The translations under genes were made by a program, and so were the position numbers. DNA of 48,959 bases from Chryseobacterium sp. PMSZPI (GTDB lineage: Bacteria; Bacteroidota; Bacteroidia; Flavobacteriales; Weeksellaceae), in the NCBI RefSeq assembly GCF_002835665.1, contig NZ_PIZV01000044.1, positions 1 through 48,959 on the forward strand. Reading direction: 5' to 3'. Of the stretch, positions 41,662 through 48,959 are shown piece by piece. The first letter of the stretch is position 1. Each line of letters begins with the position of its first letter. The notes beneath the pieces were generated by a model. That model was not told the DNA's origin and searched no databases. It saw only the letters and a list, made by a program, of their open reading frames with translations.

Positions 41662-44559
41662 ATGAAGATGAAATGTACTGTTTTTATTCTGTTCATGATG
41701 GCCTGTTGCCTGTATGGACAGAAAAAGCCATTGGACCATTCTGTGTATGACAGTTGGCAAAATATTGGCTCGAGAAAAATCTCAAATGACGGAAAATGGA
41801 TCGCCTATTCTGTAGATCCTCAGGAAGGAAATTCTAATCTTTTTTTGTATTCCGTTAAAAACAAAACCTCAAAGAAATTTGAAAGAGGGACAAAACCGGA
41901 TTTCACCAATGATTCCAGGTTTGCTGTTTTTCAGATCCGTCCTTTGTATAAAGATATCAAAGCGGTAAAAGATAAAAAACTTAAAAAAAATAAATTAACA
42001 AAAGACAGCCTTGCCATCGTTGATGTTTTGAGTGGCCAAACGGAGAAAATTCCTGATGTAAAAACATTTAAAATTCCTGAAAAAACAGGTTCTTACGTTG
42101 CATATCTTCTTGAAAATACAAAAGATAAATCTTCGGATGAGGCTTCTGACAAAGAAGATGGAGATGACAAAGAAGGTGACAAAAATGTAAAACCATTACA
42201 ATTGGTAGTGCGAAATCTTTTGGATGGAAAAAGTACAACATATGATAATGTAATTCGCTATGAGTTCAGTAAGAATGGAAAGCAGCTCGTTTTTGTAACT
42301 AAAAAACCGGAAGAAAAAGCCAATAAAGAAAAAAAAGAAGGAAAGGATTCAACAGATGAAAAATTGGCCGATAAAAAAGATAACGACAAGTCAAAGCCAA
42401 AGAAATATGCATTTCAAACAGTGCAGGTAGTTGATCTGCAAAAAGGAACTGTTAATAAAATTTCTGAAATGGAGGGAGATTTTTCACAGTTGTCTTTTGA
42501 CGAAGAAGGAAATCAATTAGCCTATGTGGGAACTTCTTCTGCACAGAATGATCTGGTGAAATTGTACAATTTGTATTATTTTAATTTTAAAGGAAATAAA
42601 AAAGAGCTGATAACGAATGAGAATGCCCAAATGAAAAAAGACTGGGTAGTTTCTGAAAATCGCTTGCCACTGTTCAGTAAAAATGGTAAGCAGTTATATT
42701 TCGGAGTGGCACCAAGACCTGTTGCAAAAGATACGGCGATGATTGCCAATGATCATGCAGTGGTAGATATTTGGAATTATAGAGATGATTATCTGCAAAC
42801 TGTGCAGCTCAAGGAATTGAAAAATGATTTGAAAAAATCTTATGCCGCAGTAATGCAGACGGAAAAACCGAGTTTCTTTAGAAATATTGATGGTGAGGAT
42901 TTGGATACTTTAAGAGTAATAAACGAAGGAAATGCTGAATTTGCTCTTGGAGTTACAAGTTTGAATAACCGTATTTCTTCACAATGGGAAGGTTCCACAA
43001 AGAAAACGTATTTTCTTATCGATAATAAGACAGGAGACAGAACAGAGGTAATTAAAAATTTAGATGGCTCAGTGGCTGTATCTCCTCTTGGGAAGTTTGT
43101 AGTGATTTTTGACAGAGAAAAAGGAAAATGGTTGAGTTATAACGTAAAGACAAAGCAAACCCTTCCACTCAGTACAGGACTACCGGTTTCTTTCGTTGAT
43201 GAAGAGTTTGATATGCCGGATTTTCCGAGTTCTTATGGTATAGCTTCCTGGACAGATAATGATGAATCAGTGATTATCAGAGACCGTTTTGATCTTTGGG
43301 AATTTTTCCTGAATGGTTCAAAAAAGCCAAGGAATATCACCCATGGATTTGGACGTAAAAATAAAATAACATTTGATACCTACGATTTAGATAAAGATAT
43401 TAAAAGCTTAAATCGAAAGTCCACCATTTATTTGTCAGCATTTGATAATACTTCCAAGGCGAACGGAGTTTTTAAAACATCTATTCAGTCGAATACCGAT
43501 CCTGTAAAAATTCAAATGGAAGATGTATGGGGATATCGCAGTTTGCAAAAAGCTAAAAATGCAGAAGAATATATCGTAGTAAAAGAATCATATATTGATT
43601 CTCCGAATATTTTTGCAACCTCCAATTTCTCCGAGCAACAAAAGTTGAGTAATACCAATCCACAACAAAGTCTTTATAATTGGGGAACTAATGAATTGGT
43701 GAACTGGACAACCTCAAAAGGAAATAGATCTACAGGAGTTTTATTCAAACCGGAAGATTTTAATCCGAACAAAAAATATCCTATGATTGTCTATTTCTAT
43801 GAAAAACTTTCAGATAATCTAAATCGTTACGTAGCACCGTCTCCAACACCTTCAAGATTAAATATTTCTTATTTTGTAAGCAACGGATATCTGGTTTTCA
43901 CACCTGATATTTCGTACATAGATGGTTTTCCGGGAGAATCTGCAATGGAATACATCAATTCCGGAGTTGAAAAGTTAAAACAGAATTCTTGGGTAGATGG
44001 TACTAAAATAGGAATTCAGGGACAAAGCTGGGGTGGTTACCAGGTAGCTTATCTTATTGCTCATACCAATATGTATGCAGCTGCCTGGACCGGTGCGCCT
44101 GTTGTAAATATGACTTCTGCATACGGAGGGATCCGTTGGGGATCAGGAATGAACAGACAGTTTCAATATGAAAAATCGCAAAGTAGATTAGGGAAAAATC
44201 TATGGGAAGCTCCGGATCTTTATATTAAAAACTCACCACTCTTTACAATTGATCAAGTAAAAACTCCGGTGGTCATTATGAGTAACGATCAAGATGGTGC
44301 AGTGCCTTGGTATCAGGGAATTGAAATGTTTACCGCATTACGACGTCTCGGAAAACCCGTATGGCTTCTGAATTATAACGGTGACGATCATAACCTTATA
44401 AAACGCCAAAACAGAAAGGATATCCAGATTCGTGAACAGCAGTTTTTTGATTATTATCTTAAAGGTGCTAAAGCTCCGGTCTGGATGACAAAAGGGATTC
44501 CGGCAACCCAAAAAGGAAAAGATTGGGGATTTGAGTTAACAGATGATAAACCTGATTAA
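41662..44559 (+). CDS. Exported S9-family serine peptidase (prolyl oligopeptidase type)
   Basis: Exported peptidase of 965 residues with a signal peptide (about 1-20, ending CLYGQ). The N-terminal part (about 25-680) is a WD40/TolB-like beta-propeller (SRKISNDGKWIAYSVDPQEG) interrupted by lysine- and acid-rich low-complexity inserts near 155-175 and 213-250. The C-terminal alpha/beta hydrolase has the nucleophile GQSWGGY (Ser789), Asp878 in NDQDGAVPW and His910 in GDDHNL. This is the layout of DPP/prolyl-oligopeptidase S9 enzymes, which trim peptides in the periplasm. Exact specificity is not visible. It is divergent from htpG. Confidence 0.9.
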   Translation: MKMKCTVFILFMMACCLYGQKKPLDHSVYDSWQNIGSRKISNDGKWIAYSVDPQEGNSNLFLYSVKNKTSKKFERGTKPDFTNDSRFAVFQIRPLYKDIKAVKDKKLKKNKLTKDSLAIVDVLSGQTEKIPDVKTFKIPEKTGSYVAYLLENTKDKSSDEASDKEDGDDKEGDKNVKPLQLVVRNLLDGKSTTYDNVIRYEFSKNGKQLVFVTKKPEEKANKEKKEGKDSTDEKLADKKDNDKSKPKKYAFQTVQVVDLQKGTVNKISEMEGDFSQLSFDEEGNQLAYVGTSSAQNDLVKLYNLYYFNFKGNKKELITNENAQMKKDWVVSENRLPLFSKNGKQLYFGVAPRPVAKDTAMIANDHAVVDIWNYRDDYLQTVQLKELKNDLKKSYAAVMQTEKPSFFRNIDGEDLDTLRVINEGNAEFALGVTSLNNRISSQWEGSTKKTYFLIDNKTGDRTEVIKNLDGSVAVSPLGKFVVIFDREKGKWLSYNVKTKQTLPLSTGLPVSFVDEEFDMPDFPSSYGIASWTDNDESVIIRDRFDLWEFFLNGSKKPRNITHGFGRKNKITFDTYDLDKDIKSLNRKSTIYLSAFDNTSKANGVFKTSIQSNTDPVKIQMEDVWGYRSLQKAKNAEEYIVVKESYIDSPNIFATSNFSEQQKLSNTNPQQSLYNWGTNELVNWTTSKGNRSTGVLFKPEDFNPNKKYPMIVYFYEKLSDNLNRYVAPSPTPSRLNISYFVSNGYLVFTPDISYIDGFPGESAMEYINSGVEKLKQNSWVDGTKIGIQGQSWGGYQVAYLIAHTNMYAAAWTGAPVVNMTSAYGGIRWGSGMNRQFQYEKSQSRLGKNLWEAPDLYIKNSPLFTIDQVKTPVVIMSNDQDGAVPWYQGIEMFTALRRLGKPVWLLNYNGDDHNLIKRQNRKDIQIREQQFFDYYLKGAKAPVWMTKGIPATQKGKDWGFELTDDKPD

Positions 44560-44560
44560 T

Positions 44561-44600
44561 AAAAATCGGCAGAGCTTACACTCTGCCGATTTTTATTTTA
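44561..44600 (+). terminator. Strong Rho-independent terminator after the S9 peptidase gene
   Basis: AAAAATCGGCAGAG/CTCTGCCGATTTTT, a perfect 14-bp stem with loop CTTACA, then a T-rich tail. Confidence 0.93.
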
Positions 44601-44611
44601 AAATTTCTTGA

Positions 44612-44651
44612 AAAATACCATGAAGGATAGACTGACACAATGGCATTTTTT
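44612..44651 (+). promoter_or_regulatory. Shared bipartite motif upstream of the gene at 44708
   Basis: AAAATACCATG, 10 bp, TGACACAATGGCATTTTTT: the same halves and spacing as at 41548-41587. It ends 56 bp before ATG 44708, and its position argues against the earlier in-frame ATG at 44654. Confidence 0.55.
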
Positions 44652-44707
44652 TTATGATGAGCCTATTCATCGCTTTTATTATATTTACCGCCAATTATAA
44701 TAACAAA

Positions 44708-46159
44708 ATGGGAATCTTTGATTTTTTTAAGAAAAAAAGTAGCGGACAGGAGAATAGTAGTATCCCGGTTCAAGAATATGAAAAACCAAATGTAGAGGTA
44801 GAAGAACTCGAAATAGAAGAAATAACAGAAGAAGTTATAGATACAATTCCGGAAGTTTCTTTACCGACTGCTGAAGAGAAAAAAGTAAATGAGCAGTTTG
44901 AAAAAATCAAAACTTATAAAGACTATATCGTATATTCTATTGCACTTCAGTTAAGAGGAGATTATACACCTTTGGCGGCCTTTGAAAAAGAAAACGGAGA
45001 AGTAGAAGGATTTGCCTATATGGTGACTGAGGATGCGTATGCACTTTCTCCACAACAAGCGGTAGGGCAGATGGAAGAGAAGTTTGAGAATGAACTTCAG
45101 GATGGTAAAATAAAATCTTATGTAATTTTGTACCACTCTCAATTCAATGATAATGGTAATCACAACCCGGCAACAAAAGAAGAGGAATTCAAGGCGATTT
45201 CACTTTCTTATCATTTTAAGGGAGATGATAAAGGAAAGATAGGATTACCTTATATTTTTGAAAACGGAAATGAAAATATTACCTACAAAGGTTTTGTAGA
45301 ATTTTCTCATGAAGAAAATAATGAAATTATGAATACTCAATTGGTTGATGGTAAAGATTATTTCCCAAATACAGAAGCAATCAAAGCTCCTGAAGCAACT
45401 AATGAAGCCGGAATTATCATTAGAAAATCCAATGTACATAATCTTGTTAATGCATGGAGTGGCGTTTTTGGTCATGAAAATTTTCAGACTAAAGATCATG
45501 CTAACTATCTGACGAATCTACTGATGCAGGCTGCGGTTCCTGATCCGGCAGGAGAAGGTAAAAATAAAACAGATTTTGAAGAGGTAAGATTTAAAACCAT
45601 TTTTACAGAAGAGCTCAGCACAATCATTCCGGAAGTAAAAACCAATTACACATTAGATTTTGAAACAAGGTCTGTCAGAGAATGGGAAAATGCATTGAAT
45701 TTGCATGCAATTGTGGCCGGACCGGCTAGAAATACTTTCGGGGTTTGGTTTTTTGCAACCGATTATGCAGAAAACAGAAACATATATTTGACACAGCCTC
45801 ATTTGAAAGTGAATGTTAGTGGAATTGTTTTCATCCTTGATGTTCATACGAACACCACTTTACCCGATGGAACTCAAATGAGTGAGGACTTTACAACATA
45901 TGCACCAAGTCAGGATCTTCCTAATTATGCATGTTTTGATTTTATAGCAACTCTTGTTGATTTTAAAGAAACAGAATTGCTTGAAGATGGAAGCATTAAA
46001 GGATATATGCTAAAATTGAAACTGATCACGAATGAAGAAATGGAAGACTTCTTTACAGTTGATGCTTTTGTAAATAAAGAAAATATGAGATTTGAAACCT
46101 TAACAAAAGGAATGAAACTTACCGGAGCTTTACAGTTGCAGGGTAAAATCGCTGGATAA
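44708..46159 (+). CDS. Uncharacterised cytosolic protein
   Basis: Protein of 483 residues I cannot place. I chose ATG 44708 (MGIFDFFKKKSSG, a common start of cytosolic proteins) over 44654, which would add an odd hydrophobic leader directly after a regulatory motif. Residues about 20-55 are very acidic (VEVEELEIEEITEEVIDTIP). The middle and C-terminal parts look globular (NVHNLVNAWSGVFGHENFQT; FGVWFFATDYAENRNIYLTQ; ALQLQGKIAG at the end). No catalytic motif was found. It lies between two strong terminators, so it is a single-gene unit that may be co-regulated with the htpG region. Confidence 0.65.
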   Translation: MGIFDFFKKKSSGQENSSIPVQEYEKPNVEVEELEIEEITEEVIDTIPEVSLPTAEEKKVNEQFEKIKTYKDYIVYSIALQLRGDYTPLAAFEKENGEVEGFAYMVTEDAYALSPQQAVGQMEEKFENELQDGKIKSYVILYHSQFNDNGNHNPATKEEEFKAISLSYHFKGDDKGKIGLPYIFENGNENITYKGFVEFSHEENNEIMNTQLVDGKDYFPNTEAIKAPEATNEAGIIIRKSNVHNLVNAWSGVFGHENFQTKDHANYLTNLLMQAAVPDPAGEGKNKTDFEEVRFKTIFTEELSTIIPEVKTNYTLDFETRSVREWENALNLHAIVAGPARNTFGVWFFATDYAENRNIYLTQPHLKVNVSGIVFILDVHTNTTLPDGTQMSEDFTTYAPSQDLPNYACFDFIATLVDFKETELLEDGSIKGYMLKLKLITNEEMEDFFTVDAFVNKENMRFETLTKGMKLTGALQLQGKIAG

Positions 46160-46181
46160 TATAAAACATATGAAAGTAAAA

Positions 46182-46219
46182 CGAGACTGCTCCAAAAGGG
46201 CAGTCTCGCTCATTTTTTA
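46182..46219 (+). terminator. Rho-independent terminator after the unknown gene
   Basis: Perfect 9-bp stem CGAGACTGC/GCAGTCTCG (46182-46190, 46200-46208) and a T-rich tail. Confidence 0.88.
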
Positions 46220-46354
46220 GTAAATTTCTTTTCTATGAATGCTGTTTAACAGCTCCGCAATATGTTCATAGAATTTAATATATTGTTGAAGGGGGGAGCT
46301 CCGTAGGAGCGACCTGTTAATTAACCTTGAAATCTTACTGTATAAAGATAATCC

Positions 46355-46684
46355 GGAACAAGAGCAAAAGTTGTGGAGCTTAGAATATTTAGATCCGTTT
46401 AATTTTTAAATTTCACGCAAAGGATTTCTATTATCCGGTGTTGTATTTTAGGAAGCAAAGAGCTGAATCAATTGTATTGATTCTTTCTAAGCGTACGCAT
46501 ATCTACATCGCTTCATCAGCGACTTTTGTTGCTTTCTTAGCTCTCTTATCAATAATGAATTGAATCTTGTCTTTGCGTTGAAATTAAATTTCAATATAAA
46601 GCTTAAAGGCGTGAAAGATAGAACATTTTTCCTCTTTAGATTAACCAAACTTTTTGCTTAGTCCATAACTTTTGGGACTGATCC
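46355..46684. repeat. MITE-like dispersed element with terminal inverted repeats, copy C
   Basis: Inverted ends: GGAACAAGAGCAAAAGTTGT at 46355 and ATAACTTTTGGGACTGATCC ending at 46684. The interior aligns in reverse orientation with copy A (for example GATTCTTTCTAAGCGTACGC against its complement). It fills most of the 610 bp between the unknown gene and recA. No ORF. Confidence 0.75.
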
Positions 46685-46720
46685 GATAATCCTTGTACTG
46701 AAAAAACCGCAGATCTATAA

Positions 46721-46750
46721 AAGCAAAAAGGCAATCCGAAGACTGCCTTT
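46721..46750 (-). terminator. Rho-independent terminator after recA
   Basis: On the minus strand, stem AAAGGCA/TGCCTTT (46744-46750 with 46727-46733) followed by TT and GC-poor sequence. Confidence 0.75.
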
Positions 46751-46769
46751 CCATTATTTTTTTGAAAAA

Positions 46770-47771
46770 TTATTTATTTTTCAATTCTTCTTTGATTTTG
46801 TTTTCCAACTCCTCAGCAAGATCAGGATTATCTCTTAGAACATCTTTTACTGCATCACGTCCCTGACCAAGTTTAGTCTCTTCATAGCTGAACCAAGAAC
46901 CGCTCTTCTTTACGATTCCCATATCAACCGCTGTATCAAGAATTTCTCCTACTTTAGAAACACCTTCACCATACATGATATCGAATTCAGCTTGTTTAAA
47001 AGGAGGGGCTACTTTATTTTTCACAATCTTCACTTTCACACGGCTTCCGATGGCTTCGTCACCCTGCTTGATTGGTGCACTTGCTTTTCTGATATCAATT
47101 CTTACAGAAGCATAGAATTTAAGAGCATTACCTCCGGTAGTAGTTTCAGGGTTACCGAACATTACACCAATTTTTTCTCTTAACTGGTTGATGAAAATTA
47201 CGGTACATTTCGTTCTTGAAATAGTAGCCGTTAATTTTCTTAATGCCTGAGACATCAATCTTGCATGAAGACCCATTTTTGAATCTCCCATTTCACCTTC
47301 AATCTCTGCTTTTGGAGTAAGAGCTGCTACAGAGTCAATCACTACAATATCAATAGCTCCTGAACGAATCAGATTATCGGCAATTTCTAATGCCTGCTCA
47401 CCATTATCCGGTTGAGAAATGATAAGGTTTTCTAAATCGATTCCTAATTTTGCAGCATAAGTTCTGTCGAAAGCGTGCTCTGCATCAATAAATGCAGCAA
47501 TACCACCTGCTTTTTGAGCCTCAGCAATTGCATGAAGCGTTAACGTTGTTTTACCTGAAGATTCAGGACCATATATTTCAATGATTCTTCCTTTTGGATA
47601 TCCTCCTATACCTAATGCGATATCTAATCCTAAAGAACCGGAAGGAATTACTTCTACTGTATTGTCTATAGATTCATCACCTAAAGTCATTACTGTTCCC
47701 TTTCCGTATGTTTTATCTAGCTTGTCAAGCACTAGTGCAAGTGCTTTTTTCTTATCATCAATGTTACTCAT
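46770..47771 (-). CDS. recA: Recombinase RecA
   Basis: Central ATP-dependent strand-exchange and SOS co-protease protein, 333 residues, near the family norm of about 350. Walker A is GPESSGKTT (residues 68-76), with Walker B in [22 protein letters not shown]. The L1/L2 DNA-binding loops are visible ([40 protein letters not shown]). The C-terminal tail is acidic ([16 protein letters not shown]). It is monocistronic. No LexA box was recognised upstream; Bacteroidota often lack the classical one. Confidence 0.98.
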   Translation of the reverse strand: MSNIDDKKKALALVLDKLDKTYGKGTVMTLGDESIDNTVEVIPSGSLGLDIALGIGGYPKGRIIEIYGPESSGKTTLTLHAIAEAQKAGGIAAFIDAEHAFDRTYAAKLGIDLENLIISQPDNGEQALEIADNLIRSGAIDIVVIDSVAALTPKAEIEGEMGDSKMGLHARLMSQALRKLTATISRTKCTVIFINQLREKIGVMFGNPETTTGGNALKFYASVRIDIRKASAPIKQGDEAIGSRVKVKIVKNKVAPPFKQAEFDIMYGEGVSKVGEILDTAVDMGIVKKSGSWFSYEETKLGQGRDAVKDVLRDNPDLAEELENKIKEELKNK

Positions 47772-48099
47772 CTCTATTAAAATAATTTCTCAAAAATACA
47801 TAATTTTAACATCAAAAACTAATATTATTTATCCCCGAAACCTGTTTTTAGAGTTAAAAAATGATAAAATTTTATGAGTGATATCATTCATAACGAGATA
47901 GATGTAAAATGTGGTATTGACGAATATTGAAAAAATAAATTTAAGTGATGAAAGTTGTAGTTGGAAGCTGGAAGTTAGTATTGAATGAACGGTTTCTAGT
48001 ATTTATAATTTCACACTTATTGAGGTACAACCATCGTTTTATTCCTATCCAATTTAAAAAAATGCTTATCTTAAAACATTGTTTTTTTAAGATCGTAGT
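47772..48099. other. Divergent intergenic region between recA and the edge gene
   Basis: About 328 bp, AT-rich. It holds the recA promoter region and a degenerate GTTGGAAGCTGGAAG segment (about 47959-47973) similar to purine-rich repeats elsewhere. No ORF or RNA gene was found. Confidence 0.45.
47791..47798 (-). promoter_or_regulatory. Candidate -7 box for recA
   Basis: Reads TATTTTTG on the minus strand, 19 bp before the recA ATG; a TTG lies 14 bp further upstream, closer than the usual spacing. Confidence 0.4.
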
Positions 48100-48959
48100 A
48101 TGGACAGAAAATTAAAACTATTCCTGATTAAATCTTTTGCTATATTAGCCATTATACATTTGGCTTACTTTATTTACGGATATGTAAAGTTTATAGGTCT
48201 TCAGAAAATTAATATGTATACAGAATTTTATAGATTCAAATTTTACGATGATGTTTCCATTTCCCACTTTTTCGTATCCGGTCTCTTTTTGTTTTTCTTT
48301 GTTATTTTTCTCCTTAGAAATCATTCCCAAAAAAGAGATGAACCGTTAAAAATTTTAAAAATTGGTATTATACTTCTGTTAGTTTCCTTTTTGTCTCTGA
48401 CCTTTTTCATCAGTTATAGCTTTGGATTCAATGCAAAACTAAGAACAGAACTGCCCGAAAAAAATCTTAATAAAGACAAGACTTTGCTGAATGTCTTACA
48501 ACCTTTTTTATATAACTACACTTCTTACAGTTCGGAGAAACTGTTTAATCCTGAAAATATTTTATATCCCAAACCTTACCCGGTGATTGAACAAATAGAT
48601 ACATTATATTATGACCCAAATAATAAAGAAAACTATTCAACAGAATCCACCTATTACAGTATTGATACACTAAGAATGCTGAGTGCCGATCATAAAAAAC
48701 TAAATAATAAGGCGGAATCGGCACTTGACCTGCTTGGACTTGATGCCAAAGAACTGAAAAAAAGGATTATTTCTAAAAAAGAAATAGGGGATAGTACCGA
48801 AATTATATTTAAAGGAACAGAAGTACATCCTCAATATGATGAGAAGATGTGTATTTTTCTTGAAAATAAATTTTTGTTTTTTCCATTACATAAAATCCCT
48901 GAACAGGAACAGCAGTATCAAAATGCTGTTAAAAGATACAATTTACTTTACAAATATAG
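48100..48959 (+). CDS. Membrane protein of unknown function, cut by the right edge
   Basis: Open frame from ATG 48100 to the window end, with no stop across 286 codons (two bases of the next codon remain). It starts MDRKLKLFLIKSFAILAIIH and has three hydrophobic helices, about 8-32, 56-72 and 87-108. From about 108 on a polar, Lys/Asp/Tyr-rich domain follows (NYTSYSSEKLFNPENILYPK region and EIIFKGTEVHPQYDEKMC). I do not recognise a family. It is divergent from recA. The C-terminus is missing, so length and function remain open. Confidence 0.7.
   Translation, partial: MDRKLKLFLIKSFAILAIIHLAYFIYGYVKFIGLQKINMYTEFYRFKFYDDVSISHFFVSGLFLFFFVIFLLRNHSQKRDEPLKILKIGIILLLVSFLSLTFFISYSFGFNAKLRTELPEKNLNKDKTLLNVLQPFLYNYTSYSSEKLFNPENILYPKPYPVIEQIDTLYYDPNNKENYSTESTYYSIDTLRMLSADHKKLNNKAESALDLLGLDAKELKKRIISKKEIGDSTEIIFKGTEVHPQYDEKMCIFLENKFLFFPLHKIPEQEQQYQNAVKRYNLLYKY

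Noticed and set aside
45245..45847. Minus-strand ORFs inside the unknown gene at 44708
   Set aside because: They oppose a long intact ORF bounded by terminators on the plus strand; no independent support.

Overview
The window looks like chromosomal DNA from a Flavobacteriia bacterium (Bacteroidota), most like Chryseobacterium or a close relative. The evidence is: low G+C; a fused CcoNO oxidase subunit; many 'MKK...AQ' signal peptides; a type IX secretion (T9SS) type A sorting domain; a beta-propeller sensor kinase; and promoters matching TTTG-N19-TAnnTTTG (clearest at 23517-23547 and upstream of the tRNA). This assignment is inference from gene content, not from a database search.

Layout. 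340-3538 (-): cbb3 oxidase genes ccoNO-ccoP, divergent from a small XRE-type regulator (3715-4011). 4291-7862: propeller sensor kinase and LuxR-type response regulator overlapping by 4 bp. 8051-9885: two secreted tail-fibre/adhesin-like proteins. 10207-15424: amino-acid permease, exported putative metallopeptidase, AraC/GyrI regulator, outer-membrane beta-barrel protein and an exported agmatine deiminase. 15733-18649: HdeD-like membrane protein, TonB-C-like protein and a convergent membrane-anchored TPR/LuxR regulator. 19263-25572: four more adhesin-like genes and a membrane protein. 25577-33372: a small T9SS-sorted protein, a 2246-residue SpvB/FG-GAP/RHS polymorphic toxin and two tandem small membrane proteins that are good immunity candidates. 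33891-33961 (-): tRNA-Gln. 34062-48959: mainly housekeeping genes (MenE-like ligase, ArfB-like rescue factor, porin-like protein, GreA/B-like factor, deoxyhypusine-synthase-like enzyme, alkyltransferase-like protein, XRE regulator, HtpG, S9 peptidase, an unknown protein, RecA) and a membrane protein gene cut by the right edge.

The accessory core is 8051-9885 plus 19263-33372. It holds a family of exported proteins that share an N-terminal module but carry exchangeable C-terminal heads, followed by a toxin-immunity cassette. Intergenic DNA carries two families of dispersed non-coding repeats: a three-copy element of about 290-370 bp with terminal inverted repeats (16445-16735, 33432-33804, 46355-46684) and a two-copy element of about 160-190 bp (25-186, 39348-39537). 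A bipartite motif of about 40 bp is shared between the htpG/S9-peptidase intergenic region and the upstream region of the unknown gene at 44708, which suggests a common, possibly heat-shock, regulon. No CRISPR array, transposase, integrase or rRNA gene was seen.
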